Part shown: positions 42,560-51,776 of the stretch, piece after piece
Position numbering within the stretch: the stretch's first letter is position 1
Layout of the letters: the number at the start of each line of letters is the position of its first letter
Notes under the pieces: generated by a model
Told to the model about the DNA's origin: nothing
The model's database searches: none
What the model saw: the letters and a program-made list of their open reading frames with translations, nothing else
Translations under genes and position numbers: made by a program
Assembly (NCBI GenBank): GCA_023387735.1
Contig: JAEWHP010000030.1
Span: 1 to 64,000, forward strand
DNA: 64,000 nucleotides
Origin: Pseudomonadota bacterium
GTDB taxonomy: Bacteria > Pseudomonadota > Alphaproteobacteria > Rhizobiales > Xanthobacteraceae
Reading direction: 5' to 3'

Positions 42560-43435
42560 GTGTTTTCGATGGACCTGCTGCTCGGCGCGGTCGTGCTCGG
42601 GGTGCTGCTCGGCTGCTTCTATGCAGCCGTCAGCGTCGGGCTGTCCGTTTCGTTCGGGCTGCTCGACGTTCCCCATGTCGCGCATCCGGCATTTCTGGTG
42701 CTCGCCTCCTACGGCGTGTACCTGCTCAACGACAGCTACGACATCGATCCGCTGCTGGCGGGGCTCGCCATCACGCCGCTGTTTTTCGTGTTCGGGCTTA
42801 TCACCTACCGCATCTACTACGAGACCTTCGAGCGGCGCGGCAGCGACGCCGGCGTCCGCGGCATTGCGTTTTTCTTCGGCATCGCCTTCATCATCGAGGT
42901 GCTGATCATCCTTCAGTTCGGCGTCGACCAGCGTTCGGTGACGGCGACCTATATCGGCAAGTCGTGGCGGTTCGGCGAGATGCGGATACCCATCCGGCAA
43001 CTGGTCGCGTTTGCAGTTGCGCTGGGGCTGACGGTGCTGCTTGCGGTGTATCTGTCGAAGACGTTCATGGGCCGCGCGATTCGTGCGGTCGCTCAGGACC
43101 AGGAGGCGCTGCGGCTGATGGGGGCCAACCCGGTCCGAATCAAGCAGTATGCCTTCGGCATCGCTACCGCCGTGCTCGGGATCGCCGGCGCGCTCCTGAT
43201 CATCGTGGCGCCGGTCGAGCCGACGCTCGACCGCGCCTATATCGGGCGGACGTTCTGCGTCGTCGTCATGGCCGGGCTCGGCAGCATCAGCGGCACGCTG
43301 ATCGCCGCCATCATTCTCGGCGTCGCCGAATCCATCGTGCTGACCATGTTCGGCGCCTCATGGGCGCCGGCGATCTCCTTCGGGATGCTGCTCGCCGTCC
43401 TCGCGGTGCGGCCGCAAGGTCTCCTCGGCCGATGA
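42560..43435 (+). CDS. Branched-chain-type ABC permease (LivH-like)
   Basis: A 291-aa membrane protein with about eight helices and the family features SVSFGLLDVPHVAHPAFLVL near residue 30 and GRAIRAVAQDQEALRLMGANP near 171. The GTG at 42560 follows a GAGGGGG site; an ATG nine bases later is possible. Its stop overlaps the LivM-like gene by four bases. Confidence 0.88.
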   Translation: MFSMDLLLGAVVLGVLLGCFYAAVSVGLSVSFGLLDVPHVAHPAFLVLASYGVYLLNDSYDIDPLLAGLAITPLFFVFGLITYRIYYETFERRGSDAGVRGIAFFFGIAFIIEVLIILQFGVDQRSVTATYIGKSWRFGEMRIPIRQLVAFAVALGLTVLLAVYLSKTFMGRAIRAVAQDQEALRLMGANPVRIKQYAFGIATAVLGIAGALLIIVAPVEPTLDRAYIGRTFCVVVMAGLGSISGTLIAAIILGVAESIVLTMFGASWAPAISFGMLLAVLAVRPQGLLGR

Positions 43436-44403
43436 CAAAACGTGGCAACAACATCGCGTTCTGGGCCGGCGTGGCGGTCTTCCTCGTCGCCGTCCTGTCG
43501 ATGACGCAGGTCGTCCGCAACGAATACCCATTCTTCGCAGGCTACGTGATCCTGCAATTCATCGCACTGGCGGTCGCCTGGACCATCCTCGGCGGCTATG
43601 CCGGCTACGTCAATTTCGGCACCAACGCCTTTTTCGGCGTCGGCGTCTATACGGCAGTCGCGCTGTTCAAGGCGACCGGGGCGCCGCTCGTGGTGCAGAT
43701 TGGAGTTGGCGCGGTCGTCGGCATGCTGCTCGGCTTCGGGGTCGGTCTCCTGACCCTGCGGATGCGCGGGATATTCTTCTCGATCGCGACGATCGCGCTC
43801 GCGATCATCATCGAGACCTTCGTGATGAACTGGCGGTTCGTCGGCGGCGCAGCCGGCATCCAGCTGCAGCGGCCGCCGGTGACGGCGCCGTTCGACAGCT
43901 ATGTGAAGATGCTGTTTTTCGTGCAGGCGGTGCTGGTGGTCATCTCGGTTTCGATCGCGCGCTACATCCAGAATTCCAGGATCGGCCGCGGTCTGCAGGC
44001 GCTCAGGGACGACGAACTCGCAGCCGAATGCACGGGCGTGCCGACCTTGAAGCTCAAACTGGTCGCCTGCATGATTTCAGGTGCGCTGATGTCGGCGGCC
44101 GGAGCGCCCGCGGCCATGTATCTTCAATACGCCGATCCGTCCTCGGCGTTCAACCTGACTTACTCCGTCTCGGCGCTGGCGATGTCGTTGATCGGCGGGA
44201 CCGCGCACTGGATCGGTCCGGTGCTCGGCGCGATCCTGCTCGGCTCGACGCAGCAGTTCCTGGCGGTGACCATCTCGTCGGAGATCAATGTGCTGGTTCT
44301 CGGCATCATGCTGGTGCTGTTTGTGGTCGCCGCGCCCAAGGGCATCATCGGGCTGCTGCGTCCGCGCTATCGCCTGCGCGCGGGAGGCAAGCATGACAAA
44401 TGA
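43432..44403 (+). CDS. Branched-chain-type ABC permease (LivM-like)
   Basis: A 323-aa permease with about nine helices. The family stretch GGYAGYVNFGTNAFFGVGVY lies near residue 51, and GRGLQALRDDELAAECTGV near 183. It pairs with the LivH-like protein to form the channel. It overlaps the ATPase gene downstream by 11 bases. Confidence 0.88.
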   Translation: MTKRGNNIAFWAGVAVFLVAVLSMTQVVRNEYPFFAGYVILQFIALAVAWTILGGYAGYVNFGTNAFFGVGVYTAVALFKATGAPLVVQIGVGAVVGMLLGFGVGLLTLRMRGIFFSIATIALAIIIETFVMNWRFVGGAAGIQLQRPPVTAPFDSYVKMLFFVQAVLVVISVSIARYIQNSRIGRGLQALRDDELAAECTGVPTLKLKLVACMISGALMSAAGAPAAMYLQYADPSSAFNLTYSVSALAMSLIGGTAHWIGPVLGAILLGSTQQFLAVTISSEINVLVLGIMLVLFVVAAPKGIIGLLRPRYRLRAGGKHDK

Positions 44404-45127
44404 TGCCGCCGAGGCGCCCCTGCTGCAGGTCGATGCGATCACCAAGACCTTCGGCGGCTTCACCGCGCTCGACAATATCAGCGTCGATATCCGCAAGGGC
44501 GAGCGGTTCGGCCTGATCGGCCCGAACGGTTCGGGAAAAACGACGCTGATCAACTGCATATCCGGCGCGCTGCGCCCGCAGGTCGGTAGCGTGATTTTCT
44601 GCGGCGAGAACATCAACGAGCTGCCGCCACATCTGCGCGCCCGCCGCGGCATCGCCCGCAGCTTCCAGATTCCGCGGCCGTTCAAGAGCATGACGGTGCT
44701 CGAAAACCTCATGGTCGGGCTCGACTTCGCCAAGGCCGATTCGAGCCAGCCTGAGGAAGATGTCGCGATGTCGATCCTGACGCGGATGGGGCTGGCGTCG
44801 AAGGCCGATGCGCCGAGCGACACGCTGAGCCAGGTCGAACTGCGCAAGATGGAGCTGGCCCGCGCGATGGCGGTGCGCCCGAAACTCCTGATTTCCGACG
44901 AGGCGATGGCCGGGCTTTCCTCGTCCGAGGTCGACGAGGTGCTGGATCTCCTGATCAGCCTCGGCGAGGAGGACATCACCATCATCATGATCGAACACAT
45001 CATGCAGGCGGTGATGCGCTTCTCGGAGCGGGTGATGTGCCTCGATGCCGGCAAGATCATCGCCATCGGCGCACCGGCCGAGGTGATGGCGAACAAGCGG
45101 GTGCAGGAGGCATATCTTGGCACTTAG
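44393..45127 (+). CDS. Branched-chain-type ABC ATPase (LivG-like)
   Basis: A 244-aa ATPase. Walker A GPNGSGKTTLIN near residue 43 is standard. The signature is unusual: LSQVELRKMELARAM instead of the LSxGxxR form, and Walker B reads LLISDEAMAGL. The stalk region and H-loop (IMIEHIMQAV) are present. Coupling to the permeases is secured by the overlapping start. The variation may reflect a subfamily rather than loss of function. Confidence 0.86.
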   Translation: MTNDAAEAPLLQVDAITKTFGGFTALDNISVDIRKGERFGLIGPNGSGKTTLINCISGALRPQVGSVIFCGENINELPPHLRARRGIARSFQIPRPFKSMTVLENLMVGLDFAKADSSQPEEDVAMSILTRMGLASKADAPSDTLSQVELRKMELARAMAVRPKLLISDEAMAGLSSSEVDEVLDLLISLGEEDITIIMIEHIMQAVMRFSERVMCLDAGKIIAIGAPAEVMANKRVQEAYLGT

Positions 45128-45854
45128 CCTTGCCATCGAAGGTCTCGATGCCGGCTACGGCGCCGTCAAGGCGCTGCGCGGCGTCACGCTCCATGTCGAG
45201 GCCGGCGAGACCGTGGCTCTGCTAGGCACCAACGGCAATGGCAAGAGCACGCTGATGAAATGCGTCATGGGTCTCGTCCGCCCGGATCGCGGCCGGATGT
45301 CGCTTTCGATCGACGGCCAGGCCCACGACCTGACGAGGCTCTCGCCCGAGGCGATCGTCGACCTCGGCGTGGCGCTGGTGCCGGAGGGGCGGCGGCTGTT
45401 CCCCAAGCTGACGGTGACGGAAAACCTGATGCTCGGGGCCTTCCGGAAAGCCGCCCGTTCGGCGATCGATGATAACCTTGCGCTCGTCTTCGAGACCTTT
45501 CCGGTGCTGAAGGAACGCCGCAACCAGCTCGCCGGCACCATGTCCGGCGGACAGCAGCAGATGCTCGCGATCGCGCGCGCGCTGATGTCGTCGCCGCGGC
45601 TGCTGCTGATCGACGAGCCGTCGGTCGGGCTGTCGCCGCTGCTGGTGTCGCAGACCATCGCCAAGATCGGCGAACTCAAGCAGCGCGTCGGGCTGACGGT
45701 GCTGATGGCGGAGCAGAATTTCAACCAGGCGATCCGGATCGCCGACCGCGGCTATATCATCGTCCATGGCGAGATCGCGGTCGCCGCGCGGTCGGTCGAC
45801 GAATTGAAGGCCAACGACATCGTCAAAAGACTCTATCTCGGCGGTGTCGCCTGA
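45117..45854 (+). CDS. Branched-chain-type ABC ATPase (LivF-like)
   Basis: A 245-aa ATPase with Walker A GTNGNGKSTLMK near residue 38, signature MSGGQQQMLAIARAL near 142 and Walker B LLLIDEPSVGLSP near 162. The TTG start at 45117 is supported by an AGGAGG site in the end of the preceding gene, with which it overlaps by 11 bases. It closes the transporter operon. Confidence 0.88.
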   Translation: MALSLAIEGLDAGYGAVKALRGVTLHVEAGETVALLGTNGNGKSTLMKCVMGLVRPDRGRMSLSIDGQAHDLTRLSPEAIVDLGVALVPEGRRLFPKLTVTENLMLGAFRKAARSAIDDNLALVFETFPVLKERRNQLAGTMSGGQQQMLAIARALMSSPRLLLIDEPSVGLSPLLVSQTIAKIGELKQRVGLTVLMAEQNFNQAIRIADRGYIIVHGEIAVAARSVDELKANDIVKRLYLGGVA

Positions 45855-45996
45855 CGAATATGACGGCATCGTGTACCTCGGTCCGATGCGGCTTTGATGA
45901 TTTTTTGCTCGTACCGATTTTAAAGTCTCGCCTGTCGCATTCCGCTGTTACATAGTCCGCAATCGTATCAGGCGAAGAACATATCAGGGGGCAGCC

Positions 45997-46737
45997 ATGA
46001 AGATCGACGATGTGAGGCGTACCGCCTATTCGATGCCGCTGACCAACCCGTCGTTTCCGCGCGGGCCGTATCGCTTCTTCAACCGCGAATATTTCATCAT
46101 CACCTACCGCACCGATCCCGACGTGCTCGCCGCCGTGGTGCCGGAGCCGCTGGAGGTGGCCGAGCCGGTGGTGAAGTACGAATTCATCCGCATGCCCGAC
46201 TCCACCGGTTTCGGCGATTACACCGAAACCGGGCAGGTGATCCCGGTCCGCTTCAAGGGCGAGGAGGGCGTCTACGTCCACTCGATGTATCTGGACGACG
46301 AGGGACCGATCGCCGGCGGCCGCGAATTGTGGGGCTTTCCCAAGAAGCTGGCCTCGCCGAAGATCGCCGTCGAGAGCGACGTTCTGGTCGGTACGCTGCA
46401 TTACGGCTCGGTGCTCTGCGCTTCCGCCACCATGGGTTACAAGCACCGCGCGGTCGATCATGATGCGGTGCTGAAGGCGATGAAGGCGCCGAACTTCATG
46501 CTCAAGATCATCCCGCATGTCGACGGTACGCCGCGTATCTGCGAACTGGTACGCTATTGTCTCGAGGACATCACCCTGAAGGAAGCCTGGTCCGGTCCGG
46601 CGGCGCTTGGCCTGTTTCCGCACGCGCTCGCAGACGTCGCGCGACTGCCGGTGCGCGAGGTGATCTCGGCGTTGCATTTCAAGGCGGATCTGACGCTGGG
46701 CCTGGGGACGGTTTCGTTCGACTACATGGCGAAGTGA
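45997..46737 (+). CDS. adc: Acetoacetate decarboxylase
   Basis: A 246-aa enzyme of the acetoacetate decarboxylase family, which turns acetoacetate into acetone and carbon dioxide. The catalytic lysine pair lies in ELWGFPKKLASPKIA near residue 110, with the conserved acidic ERE/GRELWGFPKK surroundings; YFIITYRTDPDVLAAVVPEPL near 32 and a C-terminal beta strand set fit the family. It follows the ABC transporter after 142 bases and may have its own promoter. A role on a related beta-keto acid imported by the transporter is possible. Confidence 0.88.
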   Translation: MKIDDVRRTAYSMPLTNPSFPRGPYRFFNREYFIITYRTDPDVLAAVVPEPLEVAEPVVKYEFIRMPDSTGFGDYTETGQVIPVRFKGEEGVYVHSMYLDDEGPIAGGRELWGFPKKLASPKIAVESDVLVGTLHYGSVLCASATMGYKHRAVDHDAVLKAMKAPNFMLKIIPHVDGTPRICELVRYCLEDITLKEAWSGPAALGLFPHALADVARLPVREVISALHFKADLTLGLGTVSFDYMAK

Positions 46738-46764
46738 GCGGCCAGGAGCATTACTCGCCAGCGC

Positions 46765-46986
46765 TCAGCGCGCGCCCTTGAGCTTGCACGCCGTCGAGCA
46801 GGTGGTGACCACGCCGCGTTCGCAGGAGATGCATACCGCGACGCACTGCTTCATGTCCTTGGGGTTGTACTCGCTGTAGAGCTTGCGGGCGCAGGTTTCG
46901 ACCGAACCGGTGACGTCATTGTCGCGCTCAGGCATGCACGCAGCCAGTGCAACGGCCGACAGGACAATGGCAATGATGGCGCGCAT
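46765..46986 (-). CDS. Small Cys-rich lipoprotein
   Basis: A 73-aa protein with a lipoprotein signal (VLSAVALAAC, lipidated cysteine at 17) and six further cysteines in the mature part (ETCARK, KQCVAVCISCERG, TTCSTACK). The spacing suggests disulfide bonds or metal binding in the periplasm. I know no function. The ATG at 46986 is preferred because it starts the signal peptide. Confidence 0.65.
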   Translation of the reverse strand: MRAIIAIVLSAVALAACMPERDNDVTGSVETCARKLYSEYNPKDMKQCVAVCISCERGVVTTCSTACKLKGAR

Positions 46987-47182
46987 GTTCGGTTTGCTCC
47001 ACCGGGGAGCCGTCGTGCGGGGAAGCAGCGGCACGGCCCTCGGCGCTCGCGGAATTTACCGCTCAGGATCGCGCGATTGCCTTAAGCGAGCGTTACAGCA
47101 AGCCAGTTCCCGGTGCGTACAATTACGCTCCGGGAACGGCGCATGTCCGGCGATGTGCGCTGCACACCCTGCGCCGGGTTCC

Positions 47183-48625
47183 CTACCGCACCAGCACGTT
47201 CCGGAACTGCCAGGGATCCGATGTGTCGATGTCTTCCGGGAACAGGCCGGGCCGGTCCGTGAGTGGCGTCCAGTCGGTGTAGTAGCCCTTCACCGGGCCG
47301 AGATATGGCATCTGGATTTCCAGCAGGCGATCAAAATCCATTTCGTCGGCTTCGACGATGCCTTCGTTGGGATTTTCCAGCGCCCACACCATGCCGCCGA
47401 GCACGGCGGAGGTCACCTGCAGGCCGGTTGCGTTCTGATAGGGCGCGAGCTTGCGGGTCTCTTCGATGGAGAGTTGCGAGCCGTACCAGTAGGCATTGTT
47501 GTCATGTCCGAACAACAGCACGCCGAGTTCGTCGATGCCGTCGACGATTTCGTTCTCGTCGAGGATGTGGTGCTTCTCCTGCATCTTCGCGGCGCGGCCG
47601 AACATTTCATGCAGCGACAGCACGGCATCGTCGGCCGGATGATAGGCATAGTGGCAGGTCGGGCGATAGATCGCCGTGCCCGATGCGTCACGTACCGTGA
47701 AGTAATCGGCGATCGAGATCGATTCGTTGTGGGTGACGAGGAAGCCATACTGCGCGCCGCGGGTCGGGCACCAGGTGCGCACGCGCGTGTTGGCGCCGGG
47801 CTGCATCAGGTAGATGGCGGCGCCGCAGCCGGCTTCGTGGGTATGCGCATTCTCGGGCATCCACTTTTCATGCGTGCCCCATCCGAGTTCGGACGGCTGT
47901 ACGCCTTCCGACAGGAAGCCTTCCACCGACCAGGTGTTGACGAAGACGTCAGGCTCTTTCGGCGACTTCGAGCGCTGGGTATCACGCTCGGCGATGTGGA
48001 TGCCCTTGATACCAGCCTGCCGCATCAGGTCCGCCCATTCCGCTTTGGTCTTCGGCTTGGGGGCATTGAGCTTCAGGTCGGCCGCGACATTGAGCAGCGC
48101 CTGCTTGACGAAAAACGAGACCATGCCGGGATTGGCGCCACAGCAGGAGACGGCGGTTGTCGAGCCCGCGGGGCGCGCCCTCTTGGCGGCCAGCGTCACT
48201 TCGCGAAGGGCATAGTTGGAGCGCGCTTCCGGGCCCTTCGAGGAATCGAAATAGAAGCCAAGCCAGGGCTCGTTGACGGTGTCGATATAGAGCGCGCCAA
48301 GTTCGTTGCAGAGCTCCATGATATCGGTCGAGCCGGTGTCGACCGAGAGATTCACGCAAAAGCCCTGGCCGCCGCCTTCGGTGAGCAGCGGCGTCAGCAA
48401 CTCGCGATAATTGTCCCTGGTCACGCCCTTCTGGATGAAGCGTACATTGTGCTTCTCGCAATGCGCCTTGCGGCCCTCGTCCTTGGGATCGATCACGGTG
48501 ACGCGCGACTTGTCGTAGTCGAGATGCCGCTCGATCAGGGGCAGCGTGCCTTTGCCGATGGAGCCGAAGCCGACCATGACGATGGGGCCGGTAATCTTCG
48601 CGTAGATTTGCGAGGCGGGGCTCAT
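47183..48625 (-). CDS. hss: Homospermidine synthase
   Basis: A 480-aa NAD-dependent enzyme that makes homospermidine from putrescine units (or putrescine and spermidine). The Rossmann motif MVGFGSIGKGTLPLIERHL lies near residue 17; AVSCCGANPGMVSFFVKQAL near 163 and HHILDENEIVDGIDELGVLL near 355 are typical of the family. Homospermidine is the main long polyamine in many rhizobia. It lies downstream of the ornithine decarboxylase gene on the same strand, with RidA and GNAT genes between. Confidence 0.93.
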   Translation of the reverse strand: MSPASQIYAKITGPIVMVGFGSIGKGTLPLIERHLDYDKSRVTVIDPKDEGRKAHCEKHNVRFIQKGVTRDNYRELLTPLLTEGGGQGFCVNLSVDTGSTDIMELCNELGALYIDTVNEPWLGFYFDSSKGPEARSNYALREVTLAAKRARPAGSTTAVSCCGANPGMVSFFVKQALLNVAADLKLNAPKPKTKAEWADLMRQAGIKGIHIAERDTQRSKSPKEPDVFVNTWSVEGFLSEGVQPSELGWGTHEKWMPENAHTHEAGCGAAIYLMQPGANTRVRTWCPTRGAQYGFLVTHNESISIADYFTVRDASGTAIYRPTCHYAYHPADDAVLSLHEMFGRAAKMQEKHHILDENEIVDGIDELGVLLFGHDNNAYWYGSQLSIEETRKLAPYQNATGLQVTSAVLGGMVWALENPNEGIVEADEMDFDRLLEIQMPYLGPVKGYYTDWTPLTDRPGLFPEDIDTSDPWQFRNVLVR

Positions 48626-48672
48626 GGGATGGTTTCTCCGGAACGTGCTGGTAGACGAATGGTGAGGGTGGA

Positions 48673-49062
48673 TCAGGCGGTGCGGCGCTTGGCGGTCACT
48701 TCGATCTCGATCTTCATCTCGGGCTTGTAGAGGCCCGCGACGACAAGAAGGGTTGTGGCCGGGCGAATCTCGCCGAACACCTCGCCGCAGACCGCGAAGA
48801 ATGCGTCCGCATCCGAAAGGTCTGTGATGTAGTAGGTCGCGCGGACGATATCGGCCATCGCGAAGCCGCCCTCCTTGAGAGCTGCCTCGATGTTCCTAAA
48901 GCAGTTGCGTGCCTGGTTTGTGACATCGGCCGGGATGATCATGGTCGTGTAGTCGTAACCGGTGGTGCCGGCGACGAAGGCGAAATCGCCGTCGATGACG
49001 GCGCGGCTGTAGCCGGCGGCTTTCTCGAATGGCGAGCCGGTAGAAATCAGGCGGCGGGGCAT
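48673..49062 (-). CDS. RidA-family protein
   Basis: A 129-aa member of the RidA/YjgF family: LISTGSPFEKAAGYSRAVI at the start, FVAGTTGYDY near residue 29, IVRATYYITDLSDADAFFAV near 75, and RPATTLLVVAGLYKPEMKIEIEV at the end. RidA proteins deaminate reactive enamines formed by PLP enzymes; placing one beside a PLP decarboxylase fits that role. The ATG at 49062 gives the family start. Confidence 0.85.
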   Translation of the reverse strand: MPRRLISTGSPFEKAAGYSRAVIDGDFAFVAGTTGYDYTTMIIPADVTNQARNCFRNIEAALKEGGFAMADIVRATYYITDLSDADAFFAVCGEVFGEIRPATTLLVVAGLYKPEMKIEIEVTAKRRTA

Positions 49063-49212
49063 GGCGAACCTCGATCTACTCGATTGTCTTGGGTGATCCG
49101 CGGGCTGGTTTTGGCGCGGTTTAAGGGCTTTTCGCCCGGCCGCGCAACCCCTCGCGAACGCGCCGCCGGCGCACGCCATGGCGTGCTACCGGAGCACTTT
49201 TCCGAGGTGGCC

Positions 49213-49812
49213 TCAGGCCACGCGGGGCACCAGCAGCGCCTTCCGGCTCCGCCCTGCCTTTGCCTTCGGCAGCGGTGCGCCCGTGGCGGAGATCATGCCC
49301 CAGGCGCCATCGAGCGCACCCTCGCGCAGTTCCAGGCCGAGCAGCCGGTCACGCTCAAACGGGCCGGGCAGCGACAACTCGCCGGTATTCCCGCCCGAAA
49401 AGCCGAAGCGGGCGTAATAGGGCGCGTCGCCGAGCAGGATGACCGCGCGATGGCCCCGCGCCTTCGCCGCCGCGATTGCGTGGTCCATCAGCGCGGCCCC
49501 GACGCCGAGCTGACGGGAGGATTCCTCAACCGCCAGCGGGCCGAGCATGAGCGCCGGGAGGCCCCCGGCGCTGACGTGCCACAACCGCACGGTGCCCACG
49601 AGCCGGCCCTGGCGCACCGCCGACAAGGCCAGGCCTTGGGCGGGCGCGCGTCCGTCGCGCAGGCGCTGGCAGGTGCGCGTATGGCGGCTTGCGCCAAAGC
49701 AGGCATCCAGCAGCGCTTCGCGCGCAGCGACGTCCGAGGCTCGTTCCGCACGGATCGCGAACGGAGCGGCATCGGAGAGGGCGGCAATCGTGGTCTTCCG
49801 CAAAGCAGTCAT
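49213..49812 (-). CDS. GNAT-family N-acetyltransferase
   Basis: A 199-aa acetyltransferase with the CoA-binding stretch ESSRQLGVGAALMDHAIAAAK near residues 97-116 and ILLGDAPYYARFGFSG near 125, similar to the YhbS-type. The substrate is unknown; its place between ornithine decarboxylase and homospermidine synthase makes polyamine acetylation conceivable, but housekeeping acetylation is equally possible. Confidence 0.8.
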   Translation of the reverse strand: MTALRKTTIAALSDAAPFAIRAERASDVAAREALLDACFGASRHTRTCQRLRDGRAPAQGLALSAVRQGRLVGTVRLWHVSAGGLPALMLGPLAVEESSRQLGVGAALMDHAIAAAKARGHRAVILLGDAPYYARFGFSGGNTGELSLPGPFERDRLLGLELREGALDGAWGMISATGAPLPKAKAGRSRKALLVPRVA

Positions 49813-49884
49813 GGCACGTCAGTCCCCGCTCCGAACGGCGGTGAGGCCGCAGGAAGCGTTGTCAGGAAAATCGCAATGAGGGGA

Positions 49885-49906
49885 GGGAGCCGGCGCACCG
49901 GCTCCC
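49885..49906 (-). terminator. Perfect hairpin after the ornithine decarboxylase gene
   Basis: Nine-base arms (GGGAGCCGG and CCGGCTCCC) around a four-base loop lie 26 bases beyond the stop codon. The following minus-strand sequence is pyrimidine-rich but has no clean T run, so termination may need help. Confidence 0.5.
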
Positions 49907-49931
49907 GATTGATCGAGCCTCTAACGAGGCG

Positions 49932-51074
49932 TCAGATGTGGTAGGTCCGCAGCGGCGGGATGCCGTTGAACGCCACCGACGAGTAGGTCGACGTATACGC
50001 GCCGGTGCCTTCGATCAGCAGCTTGTCGCCGATCTCGAGCGTCACCGGAAGCGGGTACGGCATCTTCTCGTACAGCACGTCGGCGCTATCGCAGGTCGGA
50101 CCTGCGAGCACGCACGGCGTCATGTCCGCACCGTCATGCGGGGTGCGGATGGCGTAGCGGATCGACTCGTCCATCGTCTCGGCGAGACCGCCGAACTTGC
50201 CGATGTCGAGATACACCCAGCGCACCTCGTCCTCGTCGCTCTTCCTGGAGATCAGGACGACTTCGGTCTCGATGATCCCGGCATTACCGACCATGCCGCG
50301 GCCCGGCTCGATGATCGTCTCCGGGATCTGGTTGCCGAAGTGCTTGCGCAGCGCACGGAAGATCGACCGGCCGTACTGAACGACCGGAGGAACGTCCTTG
50401 AGGTACCTGGTCGGGAAGCCGCCGCCCATGTTGACCATGGAGAGGCTGATCCCGCGCTCGGCGCAGTCGCGGAACACCGTCGAGGCCATCGACAGGGCGC
50501 GGTCCCACGCCTTCACCTTGCGCTGCTGCGAGCCGACATGGAACGAAATGCCGCATGGCTCCAGGCCCAGGCGCTTGGCGAGGTCGAGCACCTCCACCGC
50601 CATCTCCGGATCGCAGCCGAACTTGCGCGACAGCGGCCACTCGGCGCCTGCGCAATCGTAGAGAATGCGGCAGAACACCTTGGCGCCGGGGGCGGCACGG
50701 GCGATCTTTTCGACTTCGGCGGCGCAGTCGACCGCGAACAGGCGAATCCCGAGCGCGAAGGCGCGCGCGATATCGCGCTCCTTCTTGATCGTGTTGCCAT
50801 AGGAGATGCGGTCCGGCGTCGCACCGGCGGCCAGCGCCATTTCGATCTCGGCAACGGTCGCCGTGTCGAAGCACGAGCCCATCGAGGCCAGCAGCGACAG
50901 GACTTCGGGCGCAGGGTTTGCCTTGACCGCGTAGAACACGCGGCTGTCCGGCAACGCCTTCGCGAAGGTCTGGTAGTTGTCGCGCACGACTTCGAGGTCG
51001 ACGACGAGGCACGGCTCGGTGTCGAGGCCCTCGCTGCGGCGGTTGCGCAGGAATTCCTGAATACGTTCGGTCAT
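49932..51074 (-). CDS. Ornithine (lysine) decarboxylase, alanine-racemase fold
   Basis: A 380-aa PLP enzyme of group III/IV decarboxylases. The PLP lysine is in FYAVKANPAPEVL near residue 47, the phosphate-binding glycines in MVNMGGGFPTRYL near 216, and the active-site cysteine in GPTCDSADVLYE near 327. It makes putrescine from ornithine (perhaps also cadaverine from lysine) and feeds homospermidine synthase. A long structured leader precedes it, matching the place where the speF RNA element is known in alphaproteobacteria. Confidence 0.92.
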   Translation of the reverse strand: MTERIQEFLRNRRSEGLDTEPCLVVDLEVVRDNYQTFAKALPDSRVFYAVKANPAPEVLSLLASMGSCFDTATVAEIEMALAAGATPDRISYGNTIKKERDIARAFALGIRLFAVDCAAEVEKIARAAPGAKVFCRILYDCAGAEWPLSRKFGCDPEMAVEVLDLAKRLGLEPCGISFHVGSQQRKVKAWDRALSMASTVFRDCAERGISLSMVNMGGGFPTRYLKDVPPVVQYGRSIFRALRKHFGNQIPETIIEPGRGMVGNAGIIETEVVLISRKSDEDEVRWVYLDIGKFGGLAETMDESIRYAIRTPHDGADMTPCVLAGPTCDSADVLYEKMPYPLPVTLEIGDKLLIEGTGAYTSTYSSVAFNGIPPLRTYHI

Positions 51075-51257
51075 GGCACTCTCCCAACGGCCCAGCGACG
51101 GGCGCGTTCAAACAGTTCTCGGGCCTGAGCGCTTCGGCCTTGTCGCACGATGGAGACGCGACAAAGCCTCGAACTCGAGGACCGAATTGTGCTGCCGTGG
51201 ATTGGTTGGGAGATTTCCCGCCCGCACACCTGGCAATGAAGGACAAGCCTTTTCAGT

Positions 51258-51500
51258 AGCCCGCGCCGGCGGTGGAATGCCGGTAGAGACCAAAAAAGCC
51301 CGATCCGTCGTTGCTTTAAGTCGCGTCCCCCGTTGAGAGCGGGGTGCGCCGGTTCGCCTCCGGCTGCCAGTCACGGTTGCAAAAGATGGTGAGACCTTCA
51401 ACGGCATCCCTGGAGAGAGATGCTGGCCGCGCTTTGTGCGACCCTCGGTTCTTCCATCCCTTGGCGGCTGTCCGGCCTCTTGTCCGGATACCTACCGACT
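51258..51500 (-). promoter_or_regulatory. Structured leader of the ornithine decarboxylase gene (candidate speF RNA)
   Basis: Read on the minus strand, the leader holds an outer helix (TCGGT at 51498-51494 with ACCGA at 51449-51445) enclosing a hairpin (TCCGG/CCGGA, 51488-51471), a long hairpin at 51349-51323 with nine pairs and one mismatch, a six-T run at 51297-51292, and a CCGGC/GCCGG hairpin at 51283-51266. Rfam describes a speF leader before such genes in alphaproteobacteria; I cannot run the model, so the identity is a proposal based on position and structure. A 67-codon frame (51519-51316) overlaps it. Confidence 0.45.
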
Positions 51501-51776
51501 GACACACGACCACAGGCACGTGCGAAATTGGGCAAGGCTGGAAATAAGAGTTTTGAGCCCGCTTCGCAACATATTTTTTAGGGTGGGGACAAATTTCCCT
51601 AACGTGTGATTACGAACGCGTTCGCAGCGCGCGCGGCGAAGTCAAATATGAATGGACGTTAAGATTCTCGGGCGACGCGGCGGTCATTTAGCGCCTGTGC
51701 CGCAGCGGTTTTTCGCATCCCGTATCAGGTGAGCTCGTTGCGTGCGATGTGAGAAGCGTCGCGCGCGCACGCCGCG
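51501..51776. other. Intergenic region upstream of the decarboxylase leader
   Basis: About 280 bases between the candidate leader RNA and a small membrane-protein gene. An AT-rich block (ATATTTTTTAGG near 51570) probably carries the decarboxylase promoter on the minus strand. No gene is supported. Confidence 0.4.

Noticed and set aside
46883..48730. 615-codon plus-strand frame
   Set aside because: It is antisense to homospermidine synthase, which has clear family motifs.
51316..51519. 67-codon leader gene before ornithine decarboxylase
   Set aside because: It has no clear ribosome binding site or recognised family and overlaps predicted RNA helices, so it is mentioned only with the leader.
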